A stretch of 64,000 nucleotides of DNA from Micromonospora sp. MP36 (GTDB lineage Bacteria > Actinomycetota > Actinomycetes > Mycobacteriales > Micromonosporaceae): contig NZ_VSFA01000008.1 in NCBI RefSeq assembly GCF_008119785.1, forward strand, positions 62,001 to 126,000. Direction: 5' to 3'. A program made the translations under genes and the position numbers. The notes below the pieces were generated by a model. That model ran no database searches, was not told where the DNA came from, and saw only the letters and a list, made by a program, of their open reading frames with translations. Shown here in pieces: positions 52,501 to 60,929 of this stretch (the stretch's first letter is position 1; each line of letters opens with the position of its first letter).

Positions 52501-53470
52501 TGCCGGCCCCGTCGAGCAGGATGAGCAGGTGCGGCGCCTCGGGCCGGGCCCCGGGCTTGAACGGCCCCCGGGCCGCCGGCGCGGCCGGGTCGTCCGCGAG
52601 CAGCGCGGCCAGGTCGGTGAGGGTGGGCGCGACCAGCCGGGTCGGCCCGCTGGCGTCGGCCCGGCCCGGGTGCACCGCGTGGGGCAGCCACTTCAGCCAG
52701 TCCCAGCCGTCGTGCCGGTCCGGTGCGAGGCAGGCGGCGACGCGCAGATTGTCCGGGGAGTGGAAGGTGACCAGGTGGGCCAGCAGGGCCCGGGCGAGGT
52801 CCAGGACCTCGGGGCGGTCACCGGCCAGGGTGACCCGCCGGAACGAGCGCAGCGACACCGCGACCGGCAGCCCCTCCACCGTCGCGTACGTGCGGATGAA
52901 GTGCCGCAGTGAGGTGGACGAGACCGGGTCGAGATCCTCCAGCGGTGCGGTCTGCGGCGCCCGCAGCGCCGTGGCCAGCCGCTGCGGCCCGGTGCCGACC
53001 CGGACCCGAGCGAAGTCCGGGTCGTTGCGGCCGCGTTCCCAGAGCCGGTCGGTGCCGGCGAACGACCACAGGTCGGCCGGGTCGGGCAGCGCCGCCAGGG
53101 CCGCCTCCCGCTGCCGGACCGCCACCTCGCGGACCTGCCCGCGAAGGCCACCGAGGTAGCGCAGGTAGTCGCGCCGCTCGTCGTTGATCTGCGCCTTCTT
53201 CGACGCGCCGCCCCGGGACAGGCTCATCACCAGCATGCCGACCATGGCGCTGAGGTAGAGCGCGCCGAAGACCCAGGTCATCGCCCCACCGGACCGACCG
53301 ATGTAGACGAACGACATGGCGCCCATGCCGAGCATCATCGGCAGCATGAACATCAGCTGCAGGCCACCCTGCCCGGAGCCGCGGGGGAGGGCCGGCGGGG
53401 CCTGCAACATGATCTCGCCCCGGGGCGGTTCGGGCAGCGTGGCCCGGCGACGGAAGGTGTCGACGGACAT
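49523..53470 (-). CDS. eccC: Type VII secretion FtsK/SpoIIIE-like ATPase EccC
   Basis: A 1315-aa EccC with EccCa and EccCb joined. Two transmembrane helices lie at ~40-85. Three ATPase domains follow: D1 P-loop GATGSGKSELLRT (~470) with Walker B LLVIIDEFSELL (~577), D2 GAPQSGKSTLLRT (~827) with FLIVDGW, D3 GDVESGKTGLLRV (~1109) with LFVLVDDYD. D1 appears catalytically competent with its Asp-Glu pair. It powers export of WXG100 substrates. ATG 53470 has GGAGG upstream; a longer frame exists without similarity. Confidence 0.95.
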   Translation of the reverse strand: MSVDTFRRRATLPEPPRGEIMLQAPPALPRGSGQGGLQLMFMLPMMLGMGAMSFVYIGRSGGAMTWVFGALYLSAMVGMLVMSLSRGGASKKAQINDERRDYLRYLGGLRGQVREVAVRQREAALAALPDPADLWSFAGTDRLWERGRNDPDFARVRVGTGPQRLATALRAPQTAPLEDLDPVSSTSLRHFIRTYATVEGLPVAVSLRSFRRVTLAGDRPEVLDLARALLAHLVTFHSPDNLRVAACLAPDRHDGWDWLKWLPHAVHPGRADASGPTRLVAPTLTDLAALLADDPAAPAARGPFKPGARPEAPHLLILLDGAGTLPDAGLDPPDGLSGTTILEIGGGAGAGAGTLDLVIADGHLGMRTPDGLALVGVPDRLGVAGAEVVARQLTALHTGTPVASEQPLAGTVGLADLLGIGDPRRLDPAVTWQPRSARDRLRIPIGVDTDGRPVDLDLKESAEGGMGPHGLVIGATGSGKSELLRTLVTGLAATHSSETLNLALIDFKGGATFAGMTDLPHTCAVITNLAADLTLVDRMADALRGELVRRQELLRAAGNHASVRDYERARAGGAQLQPMPSLLVIIDEFSELLSSRPDFIDLFVMIGRLGRSLGVHLMLASQRLEEGRLRGLDSHLSYRIGLRTFSAAESRAVLGVSDAYELPSVPGSAYLRLDTSTLQRFKAAYVSGELPPEQPAAAVEEVPYGRRILPFGLAPLAPADPVTTPAPASGPAVQQSGGETVLSAMVGRLLGRGPAAHQIWLPPLADPPTLDQLLPPLDVDPERGLCPVGWAGNGQLTVPLGIVDKPFEQRRDLLWAQLSGAAGHALVLGAPQSGKSTLLRTLVTALALTHTPAEVQFFLLDLGGGLATLSGLPHVSGYANRMDAERVRRMIAELTGLLAEREQSFAAHGIDSVADFRRRPPPSPDGRAFGDVFLIVDGWLTLRQEFEPLDEAVTTLAARGLGFGVHVVLSANRSMEIRPALRDLIGTHVELRLGDPADSAYDRRAAAGVPKDAPGRGLTADKLHFLGGLPRIDGRTSVADLPDGAADLVRQVAASWRGPRAPQVRLLPRLVPATDLPGPTGDDRRIPIGLAEADLGPACLDFDADPHFIAFGDVESGKTGLLRVIAEQIVARYPVADAAVVVADYRRGLLDAVTGPHLLGYAGSEPVLTQLVAEVAEGLRRRLPGPDLTTAQLRDRSWWTGPELFVLVDDYDLVVSPSHNPLAPLLEFLPQAREVGLHLVLTRRSGGASRSLFEPVVQRLRDLGTPGLLLSGSRDEGALLGDVKPSKQPPGRGQLVDRRTGVSLVQVAWVGADPG

Positions 53471-53667
53471 TCCGGAGCGCCTCCTCGGCTCGATGGAGCG
53501 GTGCTCGATGGTCACTTTGACGGACCAGGTCGTGGGTAGTTTTGCCGTTCAAGCGGCGGCCGGCATCAACCTACGATGACCCGCGTCCATTTCGGAACCG
53601 TGCGGTCGCCGTGAGCCGTCCGGCCCCGCGTGTCCGGGCCGATCGATCCGGCGGGAAGGTGCGATCG

Positions 53668-54432
53668 ATGATGACAGGCTCTTCGTACAACGTGCGGCCG
53701 GACGCCGTACGCGGAGTGGTCGGGAACGTCGTCGGCATTCTGCTCCAGGTGTACAGCACGGTGATGGAGCTGGAGCGGCTGACGCTGGCGCCGACCTCGT
53801 TCGCGAAGCTCGGCTCGCCGGTCGCTTCGGCGAACATCGCGATGCAGGGGCAGCTCGTCAGCACCATGCGCACGCTGCTGCAGCTGCTGCAGGAGACCAA
53901 CGACCTGGTCCACCGCAGCGCCAACGACTACGACGCCGCGGACCAGGCCGTCGCCGCCGCACTGGGCGGTGGCCTGAACAGCGCCGGGGAGTCCACCGGC
54001 CCGGCACCCAGCGCCGCACTCGCCGGCTACGCGATCAACGACAGCGCCGGCGCGGCAGGTGAACCCGGGTCCGTCGGCAACGTCCTGGACTACCTGAGCC
54101 GGGCGCGGCTCGGCGAGCTCTCCGTCCAGCCCCTGACCGACGTGACCTTCCGCGACGCCCGGGACTTCGCCGACTGGCTCGACAGCAGCCCCGCCAACCA
54201 GGAACGGGTCGGCCTGCTCGCGGTCTACTCCGGCAGCGGACGGGACGTCTCCGGCCTGGTGCACCCCGGTGACGTGGTGGTCGTGCAGCCGTTCGCCGCC
54301 GACGCCGGCCCGGTGATCGGCGTCGCCGGGGCGAACGGCCAGCTCTACAACCACGGCGCGGTCGGCTCGGCGGCGGCGTTCGGCCGCGTCCGGGTCTACC
54401 GGCCGATGACGGACGCGACCCCGCTGTGGTGA
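53668..54432 (+). CDS. T7SS-associated WXG100-like protein with C-terminal domain
   Basis: A 254-aa protein. The N-terminal ~100 residues are helical (VRGVVGNVVGILLQVYSTVMELERL) like T7SS substrates; the C-terminal half has LSVQPLTDVTFRDARDFADWLDS and a beta-rich end (VHPGDVVVVQPFAADAGPVIGVAG). ATG 53668 follows GGAAGG. It heads the plus-strand operon, divergent from eccC. It is probably secreted or a chaperone; not otherwise recognised. Confidence 0.65.
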   Translation: MMTGSSYNVRPDAVRGVVGNVVGILLQVYSTVMELERLTLAPTSFAKLGSPVASANIAMQGQLVSTMRTLLQLLQETNDLVHRSANDYDAADQAVAAALGGGLNSAGESTGPAPSAALAGYAINDSAGAAGEPGSVGNVLDYLSRARLGELSVQPLTDVTFRDARDFADWLDSSPANQERVGLLAVYSGSGRDVSGLVHPGDVVVVQPFAADAGPVIGVAGANGQLYNHGAVGSAAAFGRVRVYRPMTDATPLW

Positions 54433-54486
54433 CCCCCGACGACCTGCGGCCGAGACCCGACCACCTGAGGCTGAGAGAGGTGCGCC

Positions 54487-55584
54487 GTGTTTGACATCCC
54501 CAACTCGGGCGCGATGGATGCCGCCGCCGGCGGCCGCGGACCCAGCACCGTCGCACTGCCCTCCATCGTGGGCGGTGACCCGGCGGCGATCGTCGCCCAC
54601 GCCGCGGCGCTGACCGTGCGGGTGGCCCGCCTGGTCACCCTCCTCGCCGATCTCGAACGGGCCCGCGAGCAGCTCCGCGAGGTGTGGTCCGCCGGATCGG
54701 CGAGCGAATCGGTGGCGCAGAAGCTGACCCAGTCCTTCGCCAGCTTCCAGCAGATCATCGAGACCGTGTACGCCGGCATCCGCGAGCTGGAGGGGGCCGC
54801 CGCGCAACTGGCCACCGCCCAGGCGGGCTACCGGGCCGTGGTCAGCGCGGTCAACCCGACCGTCGCCGCGCTGATGTCCAACCCGTACACCCGGGCGGCC
54901 GGGCGGGCGCTGGCGGTCAGCACCACCGGGATCCTCAAGGCGTTCCTCACCGGCATCGGTGGCATCCTCACCGCCATCGGGGTGACCAACCTCGGCCAGA
55001 TCCTGACCGGCCTGGCCACCATCGTCGGCCAGGTCGAGGCGCTGTTCTCGACGAACAACGACGGTGGCTCGTCGACCACCCCGACCGTCCGGCCCGGGTT
55101 CGCGGACAGCCCGGTGGTCGCGCCGCCGGTGATGTCCGGGGTCGCCACCGCGGTGGGGCAGGCGGCCCTGGGCGGCGGTTACGGCACCGGCGGCATGCCG
55201 TCGTTCACCGGTACGGGCTATCCGGGCGGCGGGTCGATGACCAGCTACGTACCCCCGGCGCTCGGCGCCGACCAGTGGGTCGCGGTGCAGCCCGGGCAGT
55301 CCGCCTCCGGCTCGGCGCCGGTGACCGTCACGCCCGACGGCCCGGTGCACACCCTGCCGGCCCCGACCACGCCGGGTGACGCGCACCCGCTGCCCGCACC
55401 GGCCGAGTCCGGCGGCGACCACGACGTGACCATCACGGCCAGCAAGGGCGACCTGAAGGTGACCGTCGAGGTGCCGGTGGACACCGGACGAGCGTTCGAC
55501 GTTGAGGTCACCGCCAGCTCCGGCGGGCAGACCGTCGACGCCGACGTCAGCGTCGGCGCCGACGGCTCGGTCAGGGTGAACTGA
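54487..55584 (+). CDS. T7SS-associated WXG100-like protein with Pro/Gly-rich tail
   Basis: A 365-aa protein starting at GTG 54487 after GAGAGAGG. Helical residues ~30-115 contain the turn VWSAGSASE (W-x-x-G). A hydrophobic segment (GILKAFLTGIGGILTAIGV, ~155-175) and a Pro/Gly/Thr-rich stretch follow, then a short beta domain (VTITASKGDLKVTVEVPVDT) at the C-terminus. It is likely an exported structural or effector protein. It ends one nucleotide before the next start. Confidence 0.65.
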   Translation: MFDIPNSGAMDAAAGGRGPSTVALPSIVGGDPAAIVAHAAALTVRVARLVTLLADLERAREQLREVWSAGSASESVAQKLTQSFASFQQIIETVYAGIRELEGAAAQLATAQAGYRAVVSAVNPTVAALMSNPYTRAAGRALAVSTTGILKAFLTGIGGILTAIGVTNLGQILTGLATIVGQVEALFSTNNDGGSSTTPTVRPGFADSPVVAPPVMSGVATAVGQAALGGGYGTGGMPSFTGTGYPGGGSMTSYVPPALGADQWVAVQPGQSASGSAPVTVTPDGPVHTLPAPTTPGDAHPLPAPAESGGDHDVTITASKGDLKVTVEVPVDTGRAFDVEVTASSGGQTVDADVSVGADGSVRVN

Positions 55585-55585
55585 G

Positions 55586-57994
55586 ATGATCGGCGCGCTT
55601 CCCGCCCTGGCCCGGACCACCCTGGACCTGTCCGGCGTACTGTCCTGGCTGCTCGACCGCTACGCCACCGTGCTGGCCGAGTACCGCCGGCGGATGACCG
55701 GCGACCCGGCGGGCCTGCGGGCCGCGGCGCAGACGTATCTCGGGATCGCCGACCAGGCGGCCGGCACCTCCGGCGACCTGCTGCGGCGCCGGGCCGGGCT
55801 CGCGGCGCACTGGTGCGGCCCCGCGTACGACGCGTTCGGCTCGGCCGCATGCCGGGTCGCCACCGGCCTGGACGGCGCCGAGGCGCGGCTGCGCCGGCAC
55901 GCCGCCGCGCTGGAACGTGCCGCCGGCGGACTTGAGGCGGCGGCGAGCGGCGGCGACGCGGTCATCGCCCGGTTCCGGGCCGACGCCCAGATCCTGATCG
56001 CCACTGCCCGGGCGGTGCCGATCAGCCAGATTCCCGCCCTGCTCAACCGGGCCCGCGGCCTCGGCGAGCAGGCGGTGACCGCGATGCGCGGGATCCAGGA
56101 CACGCTCGGCGTGGTGCTGGCGCAGGCCACCGCCGAACTCGGCGGGGTGGACGGCCCGGCTACCGCCGAACAGACCGCCGCGGCCGGCGCCGACGGGCGT
56201 ACCGCGGGGGAGGCGGTGCGCGCCGCGCTCGCCGGAGCGGCGTCGCCGGCGCGGTTCCGGCAGGCCATGGCGCAACTGGGTACGGTCACCGACCGGCTCC
56301 GGACCGGCCGGCCGCCGTCCGCCGCGGACAAGGCCTACCTCACCGCGTTCTACGGCGCGCTCGGCGACCGGGTGTTCGAGCTGCCCGGCTACCTCAACGC
56401 CACCGAACACCGCTACCAGACCAGCCTGCTCGGCCTGCTCGGCGAGGTTGACCCGGGCTTTGCCGCCGCCGACCGGCAGGCGATGCTGCGGACCGTCGGC
56501 AACGGCATCCTGCTGCTCTCGCAGGATCCGGCCGACCTGCCCGCCGCGGTCCGCGACCTCGTGCACGACCCGGCGACCACCGAGACCAACATCGGGGTCG
56601 ACTCGTTCGGCTTCAGCCACGAGGTGCCGGCCACGCCGGGCCGGCCGCCGCTGACCGGGGTGATCGGCGAGACGGTCTACACCACCCGGCTCGACGTGCC
56701 CCGCTACGCCCAGTGGGAGGCCCTCTCCCAGTTGACCGGCGCGGCCGACCGGGATCTCGTCGGCGGGGCCGACTACTCCGCCGCGGTGACCCGCCGGGTC
56801 GGCGAGATCGCCGACGTCACCCAGCGCCTCGACGACCTCTCCCGGCACAACCCCAGCCAGCCCGGGTACTACGTGTCGACCAACGACGCGGTGCTCTGGG
56901 ACAAGCAGCGGGTGGATGCGACGTTGACCCCGATGCTCGACGTGTCCACCCGCAACCACGTCGCCGATGCGGCGCTGGCCAGCGACCCCGCGACCTTGCG
57001 TCGGCTGGCCGGCTTCGCGTGGGCTGACGACGGCCGTACCGCGGGCCGGGTCATCGACTGGATCGGAGCTGGGACCGCCGATCCCGCCGAGCACGATCTG
57101 GCCCGCGGTGCGTACGTCAACCTCACCCAGACGATCACCGACTCGGCGTCGTACCCGCAGGCCCTGGCCGCGATGCGGGAGAACCCACACTTCGCCGAGG
57201 CGATCGCCCGGGCCACCGTGCCGAACATGGACCTGTACGCCCAGCCGCTCGACGGGCTGGACACCAACCCGGCCGCGCACCGGCTGGGCAGCACCGACGC
57301 CCGGCACATGCTGATGCTCGCCCAGGTCACCCAGGACGGCCGCAACGAGATCAACGCGGCCGCCGACCTGTACCAGGACTACGTGCTGCGGCAGGCCGAC
57401 GCGGGCACGATCCCGATGGAGCAGGCCGGCCGGTACGCCGGCAACGTCGACGGTCTGACCAACGCCGCGGCCGCCAACGCGATCTGGTACGCCAACGTGC
57501 AGGACGCCGAGCAGGCCACCCGGACCGCCCAGGAGGCCTACGCCCGGCAGGTGGCGATCGCCAACGCCGTCAAGGACGTGGTCGGCTTCGGCGTCGGCAA
57601 GCTGCCGGAGGTCGGCTCGTTCGCCGGCTTCGCCGTCGGTCAGGCGGCCAACGTCATCACCGGTGCCATGCAGGCGCCCGTCCCGGTACATCCGCAGAGC
57701 CTGCCCACCGACGTGTTCCACCATCCACAGTTCACTGGCAACGGGGCCGTCTACACGGCCGCCGCCGACCTCGCCAACTTCGAGCTGCGCGGCGGGGGAT
57801 CGGCGCCGGCCGTACCGGTCGGGTCGGTCGACGGCGCCGCCGCCGAGGCGGCCGTGCGGTGGGCCCGCACCGACCCGGGCCGCGCCGACTACGTGGCCGC
57901 CTACACTACGGCGGCGCAATACACGTATCTCGGGAACCTCGCCACCCAGACCCGCGAATCGATCCAGTACGACGTGCAGGGTCGGCGGCCGTAG
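55586..57994 (+). CDS. Large WXG-type effector candidate
   Basis: An 802-aa protein. The N-terminal ~110 residues carry a canonical WXG turn (AAHWCGPAYDAF) between two long helices, as in T7SS substrates. The remaining ~690 residues are mostly helical, with PADLPAAVRDLVHDPATT, YYVSTNDAVLWDKQRV and DPATLRRLAGFAW, resembling large actinobacterial proteins of the DUF6571/TPR-like type. No toxin active site was recognised and no signal peptide is present. It may be the main effector of this system; the immunity partner, if any, is not obvious. Confidence 0.65.
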   Translation: MIGALPALARTTLDLSGVLSWLLDRYATVLAEYRRRMTGDPAGLRAAAQTYLGIADQAAGTSGDLLRRRAGLAAHWCGPAYDAFGSAACRVATGLDGAEARLRRHAAALERAAGGLEAAASGGDAVIARFRADAQILIATARAVPISQIPALLNRARGLGEQAVTAMRGIQDTLGVVLAQATAELGGVDGPATAEQTAAAGADGRTAGEAVRAALAGAASPARFRQAMAQLGTVTDRLRTGRPPSAADKAYLTAFYGALGDRVFELPGYLNATEHRYQTSLLGLLGEVDPGFAAADRQAMLRTVGNGILLLSQDPADLPAAVRDLVHDPATTETNIGVDSFGFSHEVPATPGRPPLTGVIGETVYTTRLDVPRYAQWEALSQLTGAADRDLVGGADYSAAVTRRVGEIADVTQRLDDLSRHNPSQPGYYVSTNDAVLWDKQRVDATLTPMLDVSTRNHVADAALASDPATLRRLAGFAWADDGRTAGRVIDWIGAGTADPAEHDLARGAYVNLTQTITDSASYPQALAAMRENPHFAEAIARATVPNMDLYAQPLDGLDTNPAAHRLGSTDARHMLMLAQVTQDGRNEINAAADLYQDYVLRQADAGTIPMEQAGRYAGNVDGLTNAAAANAIWYANVQDAEQATRTAQEAYARQVAIANAVKDVVGFGVGKLPEVGSFAGFAVGQAANVITGAMQAPVPVHPQSLPTDVFHHPQFTGNGAVYTAAADLANFELRGGGSAPAVPVGSVDGAAAEAAVRWARTDPGRADYVAAYTTAAQYTYLGNLATQTRESIQYDVQGRRP

Positions 57995-58052
57995 TACCAA
58001 TGTGGACGTCGCGGCGCCGGGCGGGCGTCGGCGCAATGGGAAGGAACGGTAC

Positions 58053-58355
58053 ATGGAACCGGCGATCGAGGATCTGCTCGCCCAGGTCCGTGAGCAGCAG
58101 CAACGGATCGAGGACATTCAGCGCTCGGTGGCGACCATGGAGCTGACCGGATACGCCGGCAACGGCGACGTCACGGTGAAACTCAAGGGCGACGGCCGGT
58201 TCACCGACGTGACCATCGACCCGCAGGTGCTCCGCCGCTACGACGCCCACACCCTCGGCCAACTCGTCCTCGAGGCGGTGAACGACGGCCTCGCCAAGCT
58301 CGCGGCGGCCACCGCGGCGCGGTACGCCCCGCTGCTCGACGAGGCCCAGCAGTGA
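58053..58355 (+). CDS. YbaB/EbfC-family protein (EspL-like)
   Basis: A 100-aa protein. A coiled N-terminal helix (LAQVREQQQRIEDIQRSVAT) precedes the YbaB-type sheet (DVTVKLKGDGRFTDVTIDP) and a second helix. In ESX loci this fold occurs as EspL, a DNA-binding-like partner of secretion substrates. GGAAGGA precedes ATG 58053, and the stop overlaps the eccD start. Confidence 0.82.
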   Translation: MEPAIEDLLAQVREQQQRIEDIQRSVATMELTGYAGNGDVTVKLKGDGRFTDVTIDPQVLRRYDAHTLGQLVLEAVNDGLAKLAAATAARYAPLLDEAQQ

Positions 58356-59725
58356 CTACCGCGGTCGCGCCCCGACGGGTCACCGTGGTGGCGCCACACG
58401 CCCGACTCGACGTGTCGCTGCCGGCGCAGAGCACGGTGGCGGAACTGCTCCCGCAACTGGTCCGGCTGCTGGCCACCGAGGCCGACCGGGCCGGCGGGGC
58501 CGGCTGGGAACTGCGCCGCCTCGGCGGTTCACCGCTCGACGGCTCGGTCACCGTCACCGGCGCCGGGGTGCGCGACGGCGAAGTGCTCTACCTGGGCACC
58601 GTCGACCGGCGGGCCACCCCGATGCTCTTCGACGACGTGGTGGACGCCATCGCCAGCGCCGCGGCGGACCGGCCCGGCGTGTGGCGGGCCGCGATCTCCC
58701 GGAAGGTCGGCGGGGCGGTCGCCGCGTTGGCGTTCACCGCGGTCGCGGTCGCGGTCGGCTGGAGCGGGCTGGCCGCGCCGACCGTCGCACTGCTCGCCGG
58801 CGTCCTGGCCCTGGCGCTGCTGATCGCCGGCGGGGCGTTGTCGCGGGCGTTCGGCGACCGGGGCCTCGGCGCGGCGGTGGCCGCCGCCGGCGTGCCGGCC
58901 ACGATGATCGCCGGGGCGGCGGCGGCCGGCGGCCTGGACCCGGCCACCGGACTGACCGCGGGACGGCTGGCGCTGGCCGGTGCGGCGGGCACCCTCTACA
59001 CGATGCTGGCCGCCGCGGCGGTCGCCGAGCAGCGGTTCGTCGCGGCCGCAATGGCCACCACGGTCGGCAGCCTGGGTGCGCTCGCCGCGCTGCTCACCAC
59101 CGCCCCGCCGGCCGCCATCGCGGCGGTGACCTGCTGCGCGGCGGTGATGGCGAGCCCGGTGCTGCCGACGCTCGCACTGCGGCTCGGCCGGCTGCCGCTG
59201 CCCGGTGTGCCGACCGACGTGGAGGCGTTCCGGCGGGACGAGCGGCCGACGCTCGGGCCTGAGGTGGTCGGCGACACCGAGCAGGCGGAGCGGATCCTCA
59301 CCGGGCTGCTGTGGGGGCTGGCGGTCATCGTGGCCTGCTGTGCCGCAGCGCTGCTGCTGGTCGGCGGGCGCTGGGCGTGGGCCCTGGCCGGCCTGGTCGG
59401 CGCCGCGCTGCTGCTGCGCGCCCGCGCCTACGTCGGCCTCGGCCAGCGGGCCGCGCTGCTGCTCGCCGGTGCCGGGTCGGTGCTCGGCCTGGCGGTCCGG
59501 GCGAGCCTGGCCGGTGGACCCGGGACGCGGCTGCTGGCCGCCGCGTTGCTGCTGGTCACCGGAGTGGTCTGCGCGACGTACGCGGTCCGCGCGCCGGCCG
59601 GCGCGCCGTCGCCGTACTGGGGCCGGCTGCTCGACGTGGTGGAGTTCCTGGCGCTGGTCAGCCTGGTGCCGGTCGCCGCCGCGGTGCTCGACATCTACGG
59701 CGCGGTACGCGCATGGGGCGGTTAG
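58352..59725 (+). CDS. eccD: Type VII secretion integral membrane protein EccD
   Basis: A 457-aa protein. The N-terminal ~85 residues form the ubiquitin-like (YukD) domain (RVTVVAPHARLDVSLPAQST ... GEVLYLG), followed by about 11 transmembrane helices. EccD builds the membrane channel. GTG 58352 overlaps the YbaB-like stop. It converges with eccE across 11 nt and no terminator is visible. Confidence 0.93.
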   Translation: MTTAVAPRRVTVVAPHARLDVSLPAQSTVAELLPQLVRLLATEADRAGGAGWELRRLGGSPLDGSVTVTGAGVRDGEVLYLGTVDRRATPMLFDDVVDAIASAAADRPGVWRAAISRKVGGAVAALAFTAVAVAVGWSGLAAPTVALLAGVLALALLIAGGALSRAFGDRGLGAAVAAAGVPATMIAGAAAAGGLDPATGLTAGRLALAGAAGTLYTMLAAAAVAEQRFVAAAMATTVGSLGALAALLTTAPPAAIAAVTCCAAVMASPVLPTLALRLGRLPLPGVPTDVEAFRRDERPTLGPEVVGDTEQAERILTGLLWGLAVIVACCAAALLLVGGRWAWALAGLVGAALLLRARAYVGLGQRAALLLAGAGSVLGLAVRASLAGGPGTRLLAAALLLVTGVVCATYAVRAPAGAPSPYWGRLLDVVEFLALVSLVPVAAAVLDIYGAVRAWGG

Positions 59726-59736
59726 GAGCCCGCGCG

Positions 59737-60843
59737 CTAACCGACCCGCAGGCCAGCCAGCGGCAGCGTCTCCCGGGCCGCCTCGGCGTGCGCGCCGTGC
59801 AGCGGCACCAGGGTCCGGTCGAACCCGGCGGTGGCCTGCCGGACCGCGTCGGCGACCGCCTCCTGGGCCGGCCCGGCCGGCACCCCGACCCGGATCAGCG
59901 CGCTGCTGCGGGTACCGCCACCCCGCTGCCGGTCCCACCGCACCGACACGGCGCTGACCAGAGCCGGTGGGGTGGCGTGCCGGCGGAGCAGCCGGAGCAC
60001 CGAGTCCCGGTCCCGCACGGCGCGGCGGGGGCGGTAGCAGACCTGGTGCAGCATGCCCAGCGACCAGTAGCGCCAGGTCTCGCTGCCCGGCTCGTCCGCC
60101 CGCCGCGGGTCGACGCCGAGCACGGTGGCCCACGCGTCACGCAGCTGACCACCGTCGAGCGCGGTGACCTGATGTCCGGCGGCGCGCAGTTCGTTGACGA
60201 GCCGCAGCGCGGCGGTGCCGACGGCCCGGACCGCCCCCGGCTGGCCGCCGCCCCGGGCCCGTACCGCGCGGGCGGCCATCCGGGGGTCGAGCCGGACGGC
60301 GATCCAGCGGGCCGCGTTGCCGGTGCCGGGGGACGTCCAGTCGACCAGTTGCGCACCGGCGAGCGGCAGGTCGGGATCGTCGTAGCGGGCCAACAGCCGG
60401 CACAGCAGGTCGTCGAGGTCACCGCCCGGTTCGACGCGCAGCAGCGCGCTCCACGTACGGCCGTCACCGGCCAGCCCGACCCGGTTGCCCGCCCGGTCCG
60501 CGTAGGTGCGCGTCGGCAGGACGGGCAGCGCCACCAGCGTGCGCCGGGCCCGGCGCCGGTAGCGATGGCGCACGACCACCCAGTCGGGCAGCCAGCGGCC
60601 CTGCCAGCGCGCCCCGGCGGCCAGCGCCACGACCGCCGCCAACCCGGTGAGCGTGCCGCTGACCGCGTCGTGCGGGCCGCCGACGGCCACCACGACCAGC
60701 ACCGCGCACTGCCAGAGCACCAACCGGCCGACGCCGAGCCCCAGCCACCGGCGTGGCCCGACCGGTGGCGCCGGCATCGGGGGTACGCCACCGGACCGTC
60801 CGGGACTGGTCGGTGGCGCGATGGCCGTAGCGGCTGGCGGCAT
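59737..60843 (-). CDS. eccE: Type VII secretion protein EccE
   Basis: A 368-aa protein with two N-terminal transmembrane helices (~40-80) and a long cytoplasmic domain (WSALLRVEPGGDLDDLLCRLL, WRYWSLGMLHQVCYRP) typical of EccE. ATG 60843 is used; ATG 60858 is also possible. It diverges from eccB with an 86-bp shared promoter region. Confidence 0.85.
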   Translation of the reverse strand: MPPAATAIAPPTSPGRSGGVPPMPAPPVGPRRWLGLGVGRLVLWQCAVLVVVAVGGPHDAVSGTLTGLAAVVALAAGARWQGRWLPDWVVVRHRYRRRARRTLVALPVLPTRTYADRAGNRVGLAGDGRTWSALLRVEPGGDLDDLLCRLLARYDDPDLPLAGAQLVDWTSPGTGNAARWIAVRLDPRMAARAVRARGGGQPGAVRAVGTAALRLVNELRAAGHQVTALDGGQLRDAWATVLGVDPRRADEPGSETWRYWSLGMLHQVCYRPRRAVRDRDSVLRLLRRHATPPALVSAVSVRWDRQRGGGTRSSALIRVGVPAGPAQEAVADAVRQATAGFDRTLVPLHGAHAEAARETLPLAGLRVG

Positions 60844-60889
60844 GACTCGGCTCCCCAAGCTCGATCCCTACCTTGCCCCCGTAGTTCTA

Positions 60890-60906
60890 GTGCACCCGGT
60901 GTGCAC
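60890..60906. promoter_or_regulatory. Paired GTGCAC repeats between eccE and eccB
   Basis: GTGCAC occurs at 60890-60895 and 60901-60906, each itself a palindrome, 5 nt apart, giving a near-symmetric 17-bp element in the divergent eccE-eccB region. It may be an operator for the NarL-type regulator of the locus. Confidence 0.35.
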
Positions 60907-60929
60907 CGCACCATTCTGAGGACGATCTG

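Noticed and set aside
55571..58117. 848-codon minus-strand frame opposite the WXG effector candidate
   Set aside because: No domain and shadow-like composition; the plus-strand protein has a clear WXG bundle and operon context.
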